DNA of 54,837 nucleotides from contig CANQXR010000014.1 in NCBI GenBank assembly GCA_947627855.1, positions 1 through 54,837 on the forward strand, in the 5' to 3' direction. Under the pieces are notes generated by a model that searched no databases, was not told the DNA's origin, and saw only the letters and a program-made list of their open reading frames with translations. Shown one piece after another: positions 25,030-32,858 of this stretch. This DNA is from an uncultured Clostridia bacterium (GTDB lineage Bacteria > Bacillota > Clostridia > Lachnospirales > CAG-274). A program made the translations under genes and the position numbers. Position 1 is the stretch's first letter; each line of letters starts with the position of its first letter.

Positions 25030-28000
25030 TTATGCCCTGACATATTTATAAGATGCCCTGAGAACCTTTTTCATTATCTGCTGTGCATCGTCCCCTGTAA
25101 CAGAGCCGCTGCCGTCTACATCGCCCTTTTCTATGTTCCAGCCCTCATCTGTTTTGCCGGATCCTATAAGATAGGCTATTGCCGCATCATTGCTTGTTAT
25201 ATAGCCGTCGCCGTCTATATCTCCGTCAGCATCTGTCACAGCTGAGCTGCCGTCAAGGTCGATATCGAAAAATCTTGCCTTGTTGTATTTTTTCAGCTTT
25301 GTGGTGTCCTGTGCCGCATCTACGGCAAAGCCCACATAACACTTAGCAGGAAGAGTTGTTGTATATTCGGCAAGCTTTACCCAATCTGCAGCCGCTGACT
25401 TGTCCGCATTGTATGAGCAGCCGTACATAGTGACTGTCTGTCCTTCTCTTGCAAGTCTTAACCACGGATAGTTGGGCTCTGCTCCCTGAAGCGTCTGGAG
25501 AACGCTCATAAACTTGCTTATATCCTGACTGCCCTTTACTATTTCGGAAACCTTGCCGCCTGCCGCTGTTCTTACGAAAGGACCTATATTCTTGGCACGT
25601 ATGGGGCTGCCGTCTGCGCCTGTGCTGCCCTCAAAATCCTCGCCCTTGAGATAGGTTACGGCGTTCATATAGAATTCGGGCTTTGCGTCTGTTATGGAGG
25701 CTCTTACCATAAGTCCTGCCTTCTGAGTATAGTCTATCTTAGCCCATGTGTCGACCTTTGCGCTTATGTCAAAGTCGCCCTCTACTTCCTTATAGTCAAA
25801 GAAGAATGAATCATCGCCCTGTGTACCTGTTGAATCGGGTCTGCCAATAAGTCCGCCGCCCTGAACAACAAGCGAGCCGTCGCCGTATGATACGCTGCCG
25901 CCCTGAGCTGCTCCCGTGCCTATGTCAGCCGCCTCAAAGCCCTCAATGTTTGTATTCTTAGAGCCGAGAACGGTTATCTGTACAGGCTCTGATATGGTAT
26001 AAGGAGCATAAGAGCCTGAGCCATTCGGTCTGTATTTGACTATCATACTGTAAGCGCCTATATCCTCCGGAGCCGTAAACGTAAGGGAATCGGAAACCTT
26101 TTCACCGTCTATGAGCACGCTGAAGCTGCCGCCGGAAACAGTGCCTGTCGTACCTATTGTATATTCATTTCCTGCAATAAGGTCGGTGTTAAGCGCTCCG
26201 TAAACATCTCCCTCTGTTCCTGTTATGCTCTTTACTGCAAGCTGACTGCTTGAAACGGTTCTTTCAGCTTTGCTGCCCGAAGCTGCGCCAAGTCCGTTTT
26301 CGCCCCATGCACCGAGTATATCGTTGATATAAACCTCAAGATATGTATATCCGTAGAAGGGGCTGTTTTCATCTGTGATAAGTGTGGTTGAAGAAGCCTC
26401 CGCAGGCATATTGAGGAGTGATTCATATGAATCTGCTATACCGTCCTTGTCCTTGTCGGAATCGTCCGTATATACATCGCTTTCATAGCCGCCGGCTTCC
26501 TTCTCGCTGTTTATAAAGCCGCCCATATCTCCTGTCTTTACTTCCTCTATAAGCCTTGCGTCCTGTGCGTCCCTTACATAGCTTGCGCCTACACCGTCAA
26601 GTACGGCATTGTATGCAGCCTCCGCCGATGTGGGAGCATAGTCGTTTGTAAGCGTATATCTTGTATTTACAATGTTTGCAAGACCCTTGTCATACCATGC
26701 ATTTGTGTTGTTTATGTCCGCTTCTGCACCGTTTATATAGTTTCCGCTGATATAATATGAGCTTTTGTTTGTCGATGAGGAGTCAAAGTCCATAATTCTG
26801 CCATAGCACTTGTCAAGGGTGTTCGGACCTGCCTTGTAATAGTTGCCCTCGAAATTGACCTGACCGTTTCCTCTTTCGCCGCCGTATGACGGATTATGAC
26901 CCCAGTTATAAACAACATTGTTTGCATATGTCATAAGGTTGTCATATTTTTTGCCGCCATATTCAAAGCCGCCCTCAAATCTCGGATTTCTTGTGCCGTT
27001 ATGCGCCCAGAGATTGTGGGTTATGGTAGTTTCATAGCCGTTTAAGAGAGAGCCCATACCATGCTTGAACTCGTTTTCTCCTGCCAGAAGCTCAGCGTCC
27101 GTGTTGTTTGCGCCGTTCTTGTTTACCATAGCAAGACCGCTTGATATTATGTTGTATGAAATTGTGGAGTCCACAAGCTCCTTGGCACTGAAGGTTTCGT
27201 CAACGCCCCAGCCGAAGGAGCAATGGTCTATGATTATGTTTTTGCCCGAAGCCGTAGCACCGTCAATTTCATAGCCCTCACCCGTACGGAAACGGAGATA
27301 TCTGAGTATTATGTTTTCACCGGATACATTACAGGTTCCTCCGGCGATGGTAATGCCCTCTCCGGGAGCCGTCTGACCGGCAATGGTTATATTGCTGCCA
27401 ATGTCAAAGCGTCTTTGATTCTTTGCTGCATTGGGGTCTATATGTATTGTTCCGCCTACGGCAAATACGATTGTAAGAGGAACAAGCTCGCCGTTTACGT
27501 TTGTTCTGTGTTTAAGACCATAGCGGAGCGTGCCGGGTATATCCTGTGAAACGCTGTCCTCAAGACTTGTAACCACATAAACCTCACCCTGACGGGAAAG
27601 TGTGGAACGACCGCCGGTTGCATTTTTTCCGCCGCCCTCTACGCCGGGGAATGCATCAACCTTTATTACATCGCTTGCTCCTGCGGTGAATTCCTTTGTG
27701 AATCCGTCTGCGATGGAAGGATCAAGCTCTATGGGCTTGCCTGTGCTGTCAAGAGGAACGACCTTTACGGTATATGTCTTGCCTTCCTCAAGAAGCTTGT
27801 CTGCCTCCGGAAATTCCTCAACCTGCTGGTCGATAAGGAATATGGTGTTTTTGCCGTCCTCTATATAGGTTACATCGTTCATATCCTTTCTTGTGCTTGT
27901 TCCGTCAGGATCGGGAAAACGGAGCTTTTTCTGATGCTTCGGCATAGCAATCGTGCCGGCTGTTTTGAATGACTGTCCGCCGTTGTCGGAATACTGTATT

Positions 28001-28527
28001 TCATATTTGTATGCGAATCCGTGGGAAACTACCGTCGTATCTATATAGCCGGAATCCCCCGTAAAATAATTGGAGCCTGTGTCATAGTTTGAATAGTCCA
28101 TGACCTCCACAGCCGAATCGTTGGGCTTTGTTCCAACGATACCTCTTATAACGTCCTCTGCACCTGTCAAATCTGTTGATGAACCGCTTGAATATCCCGG
28201 CTGCCAGCCGTCATATGCCACAATCATACCCCTGTACGGAACCGACCAGCCAAGCATAGGGTCTTTTGATTCAACAGGCGTTGTCGAACCCGTCATTGCA
28301 TATGATCTGAGGGGATTATCGTTAAGAAGTCCGCCCTGAGAATCAATTGTGGGCCACGTAAGAATGATTTTTGAACCTACATTGTCGATTTCAAGTCCAT
28401 CGGTATGTCTGTAATTATATTCGCTTTCGCTGACAGTTGACCTTGCAAAAGTCGGCACGGCTGTCTGTACAAGCATACCACAGACCATCACAGCGGACAT
28501 AAAAGCCGCCAAAAGTCTTTTTTTCAT
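25030..28527 (-). CDS. Secreted pectate lyase (PL1-like) with C-terminal dockerin
   Basis: The 1165-residue protein has a signal peptide (1-29, ending PTFARS). An N-terminal beta-rich region contains a fibronectin III-like stretch (YEIQYSDNGGQSF near 175). A right-handed beta-helix pectate lyase domain (about 295-660) shows IVFAVGGTIHID, NITIAGQTAPGEGITI, NIIIDHCSFGWGVDETFSAK and HNLWAHNGTRNPRFEGG, with the R/N pattern of PL1-type lyases. A bacterial Ig/CBM-like pair (about 770-1090) follows. A dockerin has Ca loops DIDGDGYITSND and DVDGSGSVTGDD. It cleaves pectin outside the cell by beta-elimination, and the dockerin should dock to a cohesin. No cohesin is visible in the window. The ribosome-binding site is AAGGAGGT. 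Confidence 0.9.
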   Translation of the reverse strand: MKKRLLAAFMSAVMVCGMLVQTAVPTFARSTVSESEYNYRHTDGLEIDNVGSKIILTWPTIDSQGGLLNDNPLRSYAMTGSTTPVESKDPMLGWSVPYRGMIVAYDGWQPGYSSGSSTDLTGAEDVIRGIVGTKPNDSAVEVMDYSNYDTGSNYFTGDSGYIDTTVVSHGFAYKYEIQYSDNGGQSFKTAGTIAMPKHQKKLRFPDPDGTSTRKDMNDVTYIEDGKNTIFLIDQQVEEFPEADKLLEEGKTYTVKVVPLDSTGKPIELDPSIADGFTKEFTAGASDVIKVDAFPGVEGGGKNATGGRSTLSRQGEVYVVTSLEDSVSQDIPGTLRYGLKHRTNVNGELVPLTIVFAVGGTIHIDPNAAKNQRRFDIGSNITIAGQTAPGEGITIAGGTCNVSGENIILRYLRFRTGEGYEIDGATASGKNIIIDHCSFGWGVDETFSAKELVDSTISYNIISSGLAMVNKNGANNTDAELLAGENEFKHGMGSLLNGYETTITHNLWAHNGTRNPRFEGGFEYGGKKYDNLMTYANNVVYNWGHNPSYGGERGNGQVNFEGNYYKAGPNTLDKCYGRIMDFDSSSTNKSSYYISGNYINGAEADINNTNAWYDKGLANIVNTRYTLTNDYAPTSAEAAYNAVLDGVGASYVRDAQDARLIEEVKTGDMGGFINSEKEAGGYESDVYTDDSDKDKDGIADSYESLLNMPAEASSTTLITDENSPFYGYTYLEVYINDILGAWGENGLGAASGSKAERTVSSSQLAVKSITGTEGDVYGALNTDLIAGNEYTIGTTGTVSGGSFSVLIDGEKVSDSLTFTAPEDIGAYSMIVKYRPNGSGSYAPYTISEPVQITVLGSKNTNIEGFEAADIGTGAAQGGSVSYGDGSLVVQGGGLIGRPDSTGTQGDDSFFFDYKEVEGDFDISAKVDTWAKIDYTQKAGLMVRASITDAKPEFYMNAVTYLKGEDFEGSTGADGSPIRAKNIGPFVRTAAGGKVSEIVKGSQDISKFMSVLQTLQGAEPNYPWLRLAREGQTVTMYGCSYNADKSAAADWVKLAEYTTTLPAKCYVGFAVDAAQDTTKLKKYNKARFFDIDLDGSSAVTDADGDIDGDGYITSNDAAIAYLIGSGKTDEGWNIEKGDVDGSGSVTGDDAQQIMKKVLRASYKYVRA

Positions 28528-28568
28528 ATATTTACCTCCTTGTCACACTGTATATATATTATGTAAGC

Positions 28569-28574
28569 ATTATA
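28569..28574 (-). promoter_or_regulatory. -10 element of the pectate lyase promoter
   Basis: TGTGATATAAT on the minus strand supplies an extended -10 about 40 nt before the ATG. The -35 is poor (TTTCAA at 17-nt spacing), which fits a regulated promoter. Confidence 0.4.
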
Positions 28575-28625
28575 TCACATTTCTGAAACAATTGAAATAT
28601 CTTTTTTACTTTTTTTTGATCCGTT

Positions 28626-29231
28626 CTATAAAATGTCGTAAAGCACAAGTCCGCCTCTGCGCCTGTATCCCGTGTTCCACAATATATCAAAGTCGAGCCA
28701 TCTGCTTTCGCCGTAGGTAACAGCCTTTACATTCATTCCGGAGGGAGTTTCCTCATATCCCGCAAGCATATACCAGTGCCATACATAAAAATCCATAGCG
28801 GCGTTTTTGTGGCGTAGGGTAAGACAGGGCAAAGGAAAGCCGCTGTCAATTCTGTCCCTTACAACAGCCTTCCCCTCATCGGCATCTCTTCCGCCGTCAA
28901 AGGAGCGCTGTATGATTCGGCAATTTGCGCCGGTGTCCCTCAGATAGTCGGCAAATCCGTCCATATAAATATCCGTGCTGTCTATTCCCGTCATACGAGG
29001 GCTGAGATAGGGCTTCATAATCATTGCAAAGCGCACATAATCTTCCTTCGTTATATTATTTTTGTCAAAGGGATAAAGTCCATCGGTATTCTTGTATAAA
29101 TCGAAATAAATGCAGCTGTCACAGGCAACAACAGCTCCGCAGCCGCCAAGCCTCATCATACGGTCGTCAAACCAGTCCTGACAGCCGCCGAGGGAAGCCC
29201 CTATCATAAAATAATCAAGCTCCTTTTTCAT
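28626..29231 (-). CDS. Hypothetical protein with papain-like Cys/His pattern, 201 aa
   Basis: I do not recognise a named family. The product starts MKKELDYFMIGASLGGCQDWFDD and continues with GGCGAVVACDSCIYFD. A His in FYVWHWYMLAGYE lies about 55 residues before the end. A Gly-Gly-Cys near the N-terminus and a later His followed by aromatic strands are reminiscent of papain-like or C39-like cysteine peptidases, but I cannot align it. No signal peptide or membrane helix is visible. The ATG at 29231 has ideal spacing from GGGAGG; an ATG two codons earlier is too close. A longer frame reads back through the tRNA gene and is not real. Confidence 0.7.
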   Translation of the reverse strand: MKKELDYFMIGASLGGCQDWFDDRMMRLGGCGAVVACDSCIYFDLYKNTDGLYPFDKNNITKEDYVRFAMIMKPYLSPRMTGIDSTDIYMDGFADYLRDTGANCRIIQRSFDGGRDADEGKAVVRDRIDSGFPLPCLTLRHKNAAMDFYVWHWYMLAGYEETPSGMNVKAVTYGESRWLDFDILWNTGYRRRGGLVLYDIL

Positions 29232-29248
29232 ACTCATACCTCCCATAT

Positions 29249-29294
29249 AAAGCCCTGTACATAATGGAAATAAAGCCCTGCACATAATGGAAAA
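29249..29294. repeat. Tandem 23-bp direct repeat between tRNA-Leu and the 201-aa gene
   Basis: A unit beginning AAAGCCCTG and ending ATAATGGAAA is repeated twice with one clear mismatch (T/C). It lies in the short spacer downstream of the tRNA. Confidence 0.6.
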
Positions 29295-29330
29295 GCCCCG
29301 CATATCCATCAGATTTGCGAGGCCTTGAAG

Positions 29331-29414
29331 TGCCGATAGTGGGACTCGAACCCACACATCCGTGAAGATAACAGATTTTGAGTCTGTCGCGTCTGCCAAT
29401 TCCGCCATATCGGC
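29331..29414 (-). tRNA. tRNA-Leu (CAA)
   Basis: The minus strand folds as an 84-nt class II tRNA. The acceptor stem is GCCGATA/TATCGGC with discriminator A. The D arm contains GGCGGAATTGGCAGAC. The anticodon stem is ACAGA/TCTGT around loop CTCAAAA (anticodon CAA). A long variable arm follows, with GGTTCGAGTCC in the T arm. No CCA is encoded. Anticodon CAA reads UUG leucine codons. Confidence 0.95.
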
Positions 29415-29516
29415 GCATGACTATATTTTACTCTTAATTCCCCTTGTTGTCAAGCCCCCAACTTGCCTGCGAAAAAAGAGTAAATGCTGTTTCCGTGTGA
29501 GAAGGGTCTTATGATA

Positions 29517-29545
29517 TTGACAAATTTTATTATATGTAGTAAAAT
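29517..29545 (+). promoter_or_regulatory. Promoter of the RpiB-family gene
   Basis: TTGACA (29517-29522), 17 nt, TAAAAT (29540-29545), about 95 nt before the ATG. Confidence 0.75.
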
Positions 29546-29640
29546 TAGAATACGATTAAAGGGGTCGGATGCGGATAGCGGTTTTGACGGGCTTTTTTGA
29601 TCGCAGTGAAAAAAGGAAAAAAATCAAAAAGAGGTGTACT

Positions 29641-30282
29641 ATGAAAATTGCATTAATTAACGAAAACAGTCAGGCAGCTAAAAATGCTCTGATTTATGAT
29701 GTTCTTAAAAGGGTTGTGGAGCCTATGGGGCATACGGTTTTCAATTACGGTATGCTTACGTCTGAGGACGAAAACCAGCTTACATATGTGCAGGCGGGCT
29801 TACTCACTGCCATACTTATAAATTCGGGAGCGGCTGATTTTGTTATTACAGGCTGCGGAACCGGTGAGGGAGCTATGCTTGCGTGCAATTCATTTCCAAA
29901 GGTACTTTGCGGACATATTGTTGATCCTTCGGACGCTTATATGTTTTCGCAGATAAATGCCGGAAATGCCGTTGCCATTCCTTTTGCCAAGGGTTTTGGC
30001 TGGGGTGCTGAGCTTAATCTCGAATATATATTTGAAAAGCTCTTCTGTTCTGAGCCGGGAGGAGGATATCCCAAGGAAAGAGCCGTACCGGAGCAGCGCA
30101 ACAAGAAAATTCTTGACAATGTAAGGGAAATCACGCACAAGGACATTATGACCATATTAAGGGAAATCGACAGGGAATTCCTTAAGGAAACTGTTTCGGG
30201 AGAGCCTTTTAAAAAGTATTTCTTTGAAAACAGCAAGTCAGCGGAAATAACCGATTATATCAGAAACATTCTGAGTGAATAA
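29641..30282 (+). CDS. RpiB/LacA/LacB-family sugar-phosphate isomerase
   Basis: The 213-residue protein has the RpiB fold: MKIALINENSQAAKNALIYDVLKR at the N-terminus, then FVITGCGTGEGAMLACN, the family signature with the catalytic Cys (CGTGxG), and GWGAELNLEYIFEKLF. Family members interconvert ribose-5-P and ribulose-5-P, or galactose-6-P and tagatose-6-P. It is longer than typical RpiB (about 150 aa) because of a C-terminal tail from about residue 135. The ATG at 29641 follows AAGAGGT; a longer frame starting at 29569 lacks one. Its last 109 codons are duplicated immediately downstream. The true substrate is uncertain. Confidence 0.88.
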   Translation: MKIALINENSQAAKNALIYDVLKRVVEPMGHTVFNYGMLTSEDENQLTYVQAGLLTAILINSGAADFVITGCGTGEGAMLACNSFPKVLCGHIVDPSDAYMFSQINAGNAVAIPFAKGFGWGAELNLEYIFEKLFCSEPGGGYPKERAVPEQRNKKILDNVREITHKDIMTILREIDREFLKETVSGEPFKKYFFENSKSAEITDYIRNILSE

Positions 30283-30608
30283 ATGCCGGAAATGCTGTTG
30301 CCATTCCCTTTGCCAAGGGCTTTGGCTGGGGTGCTGAGCTTAATCTCGAATATATATTTGAAAAGCTTTTCTGTTCTGAGCCGGGAGGAGGATATCCCAA
30401 GGAAAGAGCCGTGCCGGAGCAGCGCAACAAGAAAATTCTTGACAATGTAAGGGAAATCACGCACAAGGACATTATGACCATATTAAGGGAAATCGACAGG
30501 GAATTCCTTAAGGAAACTGTTTCGGGAGAGCCTTTTAAAAAGTATTTCTTTGAAAACAGCAAGTCAGCGGAAATAACCGATTATATCAGAAACATTCTTA
30601 CAGAATGA
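30282..30608 (+). pseudogene. Tandem partial copy of the RpiB-family gene
   Basis: From 30279 the sequence repeats 29953-30281 with an offset of 326 nt and only scattered, mostly synonymous changes. It encodes the C-terminal part from NAGNAVAIPFAKGFGWGAE to the stop (IRNILTE instead of IRNILSE). It lacks the first half with the catalytic Cys and has no ribosome-binding site. The join overlaps the stop codon of the intact gene and the offset is not a multiple of 3. It is a remnant of a tandem duplication or of a deletion between two tandem genes. Confidence 0.9.
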
Positions 30609-30613
30609 TTGCC

Positions 30614-30650
30614 CGGCGCTTAAAACCATCGAAGATGGTTTGAAACGCCG
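30614..30650. repeat. GC-rich hairpin, first palindrome of the 30.6-kb cluster
   Basis: CGGCG (30614-30618) pairs with CGCCG (30646-30650), and inside it AACCATC pairs with GATGGTT over a GAA loop. It directly follows the pseudogene stop. Confidence 0.6.
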
Positions 30651-30657
30651 ACCCGTG

Positions 30658-30746
30658 GGGGCGAGGGCGAAAGAGCGAAACAAACCGAGGGCAAGACTCC
30701 GCAGGAGCCTTGCCCTCGGTTTGTTTCGCTCTTTCGCCCTCGCCCC
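30658..30746. terminator. Perfect 38-bp stem hairpin between converging genes
   Basis: The 38 bases at 30658-30695 are the exact reverse complement of 30709-30746. In the apex, CTCC/GGAG pair around GCA after a single A-C mismatch, so the whole 89-nt element folds on itself. It lies between the isomerase (plus) and folBK (minus), so it can act as a bidirectional terminator, but it has no T tract. The size and perfection suggest a palindromic repeat element. Confidence 0.7.
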
Positions 30747-30772
30747 TGCGCCGCAGACCGGTCGGCAAAGCT

Positions 30773-31570
30773 TTAAAGCTCGCAGATTCTTTTTTTGTAT
30801 ATGGGATGTACGAAGTCGGGTGCTATTTCAGAAAGTGGGATTTTAACAAAATCTCTCAGGTGCATTTCCCGATGGGGTATCGTCAGTTCGGGAGAATCCA
30901 TTATCAGGTCATCATAGAAAATAATGTCCATATCCAATGTACGGGGGCCCCAGTGAACAGTTCTTTCCCGTCCGTTTTCATCTTCTATTTCGTGGAGAAG
31001 CCTTAAAAGTTCAGATGGCTCAAGAATGGTTTCTATTTCCGCTGCTCCGTTTAAAAAATCGTCCTGTTCGGTGTAGCCGTAGGGCTTTGTTTCAATAAGT
31101 TCCGATATTTTCAAAACTCTGATGCTTTCTTCCCTTTCCATAGCGGCTATGCCAGCCTCTATATTTCTGCGTCTGTTTCCCATATTGGAGCCATAAGAAA
31201 TAAATACTCTGTGCCATTTTCTTTCCGTACAGACCGATATGCATTCAAAGTCAAGGTCTACGGGGGCGTAAGGCTTTTTTACTTCGACCCACGCACCGCG
31301 AAGAAGAGGAAAACGATATAAAAGCTCTTCGGCGATACCATCGGCAACAGTTTCGATAAGGCTGAATGTGTTTTCTTTCATATAGTCCGCCGCAAATCGG
31401 CACACTTCCCCGTAATTCACGGTTTTTTCAAGGTCGTCCCTTTCCGCCGCCGCCTTAAAATCAAGGTATAGTCTAAGGCTCAGATAAAAAAACTGTCCCT
31501 TTATGTTTTCTTCCTCATAAACGCCATGATTAGCGTAAACCTCAAGGTTATCTATTTTGATCAAGTCCAT
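30773..31570 (-). CDS. folBK: Fused dihydroneopterin aldolase / HPPK (FolB-FolK)
   Basis: The 265-residue protein joins two folate-pathway enzymes. Residues 1-118 are FolB (IDNLEVYANHGVYEEE with catalytic Glu, and VNYGEVCRFA). Residues 122-265 are FolK (FISYGSNMGNRRRNI, LETKPYG-like ETKPYGYTEQDDFLNG, and GPRTLDMDIIFYDD with the Mg-binding Asp pair). It makes 6-hydroxymethyl-dihydropterin and pyrophosphorylates it. Its ATG at 31570 lies inside the folP end, a 23-nt overlap, with GGGGAG upstream. The fusion is known in several Firmicutes. It is the last folate gene. Confidence 0.95.
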   Translation of the reverse strand: MDLIKIDNLEVYANHGVYEEENIKGQFFYLSLRLYLDFKAAAERDDLEKTVNYGEVCRFAADYMKENTFSLIETVADGIAEELLYRFPLLRGAWVEVKKPYAPVDLDFECISVCTERKWHRVFISYGSNMGNRRRNIEAGIAAMEREESIRVLKISELIETKPYGYTEQDDFLNGAAEIETILEPSELLRLLHEIEDENGRERTVHWGPRTLDMDIIFYDDLIMDSPELTIPHREMHLRDFVKIPLSEIAPDFVHPIYKKRICEL

Positions 31571-32378
31571 TTTTTCTCCCCATAACAGCCTCCGCCACAG
31601 CAACGGCTCTCTTATTTTCAGCTACATCGTGAACCCTCAGAAAAGCGGCCCCCTTCATAACGCCTATTACGTTTGCCGCAATTGTTCCCTCAAGTCTTTT
31701 ATCCACAGGCAGACCCAGTGTAAGCCCTATAACAGACTTCCTCGAAACACCAAGAAGAACAGGCAGCTTCAATTCGCCAAGTCTTTCAAGCTCTCTTATA
31801 ATCATCAGATTCTGCCCGTAGGTTTTGCCAAAGCCCACTCCCGGATCCACTATCAGCTTACTGCGGTCAATGCCTGCATTTTCCGCAATAGCGACAGATT
31901 CTCCAAGCTCGGAAACCACATCTCTTACAAAATTGCCGTATTCGGCTTTTTCTTTATTGTGCATAAGAATACAGGGTACATCATATTCCTTTATGACATT
32001 CGCCATATCCTTGTCATATTTAAGTCCCCATATATCGTTTATAAGGTCGGCTCCTAAGCACAGCGCTGCTCTTGCCGTTTCAGCCTTATATGTATCTGCG
32101 GAAACAGGAATATCAAATCTTTTTTTTACAGCCTCTATTACAGGGGCTATCCTCCTTATTTCCTCACTGCTGTCTATCATACAAAAGCCCGGTCTTGTTG
32201 ATTCGCCGCCTATGTCTATAATATCCGCTCCCTCCTCTATCATTCTTTCACAGTGGGCAAGAGCCTTGTCAACGCCGTTGAAACGACCGCCGTCTGAAAA
32301 TGAGTCGGGAGTTACATTCAAAATCCCCATTATGTAGGTTCTGTTTGAAACGTCAAAGCTTTTTCCGCCTATCTCCAT
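31548..32378 (-). CDS. folP: Dihydropteroate synthase
   Basis: The 276-residue TIM barrel condenses 6-hydroxymethyl-dihydropterin diphosphate with p-aminobenzoate. Signatures are IMGILNVTPDSFSDGGRF, DIIDIGGESTRPG, LINDIWG, PCILMHN and GVSRKSVIG near the C-terminus. The usual DHPS length is kept. It starts 6 nt after the HD gene and overlaps folBK. It is the sulfonamide target. Confidence 0.96.
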   Translation of the reverse strand: MEIGGKSFDVSNRTYIMGILNVTPDSFSDGGRFNGVDKALAHCERMIEEGADIIDIGGESTRPGFCMIDSSEEIRRIAPVIEAVKKRFDIPVSADTYKAETARAALCLGADLINDIWGLKYDKDMANVIKEYDVPCILMHNKEKAEYGNFVRDVVSELGESVAIAENAGIDRSKLIVDPGVGFGKTYGQNLMIIRELERLGELKLPVLLGVSRKSVIGLTLGLPVDKRLEGTIAANVIGVMKGAAFLRVHDVAENKRAVAVAEAVMGRKNGLDQNR

Positions 32379-32384
32379 ATGAGG

Positions 32385-32858
32385 TCACACCCTTATATAT
32401 AAATTTTTTTTATCCGCATTCCAATAGCATTCCTTTTTTGCACGGCACATAAAGCAGTTTCTCGACAGCTTGTCGGCTTTGCAGAATATACCTCTGAAGG
32501 AGCTTTCATCAGATGAATTTTCGTCACCGTGATAAATTATGGCGTATTTTATTTCGGTTCTTTCCTCATCGCTGAAGCCGCAGCTTATGAGTATATCCTC
32601 GGCAAGCTCCCAGCTTTTTTCCCTGTGGTTATCTGCTGTTTTTGCCCTGCCTATATCATGGAGAAGAGCCGCCGCATATATAAGCTCCCTGTCAATGTGT
32701 ATTCCCTCGTCAGCTGCCATAAGCGCAGCTATTCTTGCAACGTCAAGGCTGTGGCTTATGTTGTGCCGGCAGAAAATCCTGTCCTTTTCGTTCTGCTCGA
32801 TTTCGCTCATATAGCTGAGATATTGTCTGTTGTTCAGTATTTTATTTACTCTTTCCAT
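32385..32858 (-). CDS. HD-domain phosphohydrolase in the folate operon
   Basis: The 157-residue protein has an HD domain: RHNISHSLDVARIAALMA (first His), AALLHDIGRAK (His-Asp pair) and YHGDE. HD enzymes hydrolyse phosphomonoesters or nucleotides with bound metal. A Cys cluster near the C-terminus (CKAD, CFMCRAKKEC) may bind a metal. It is embedded between folC (17-nt overlap) and folP (6 nt), so it probably acts on a pterin or nucleotide of folate synthesis, for example dephosphorylating dihydroneopterin phosphate. That role is inference; a gene for this step is missing from many folate operons. Confidence 0.85.
   Translation of the reverse strand: MERVNKILNNRQYLSYMSEIEQNEKDRIFCRHNISHSLDVARIAALMAADEGIHIDRELIYAAALLHDIGRAKTADNHREKSWELAEDILISCGFSDEERTEIKYAIIYHGDENSSDESSFRGIFCKADKLSRNCFMCRAKKECYWNADKKNLYIRV

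Noticed and set aside
28626..29408. 260-aa frame beginning MAELADATDSKSV
   Set aside because: Its first residues are a reading of the tRNA-Leu gene on the same strand. The true start is ATG 29231 with a proper ribosome-binding site.
30640..31006. Plus-strand frames across the long hairpin
   Set aside because: They read through a palindrome and antisense to folBK and have no start signals.
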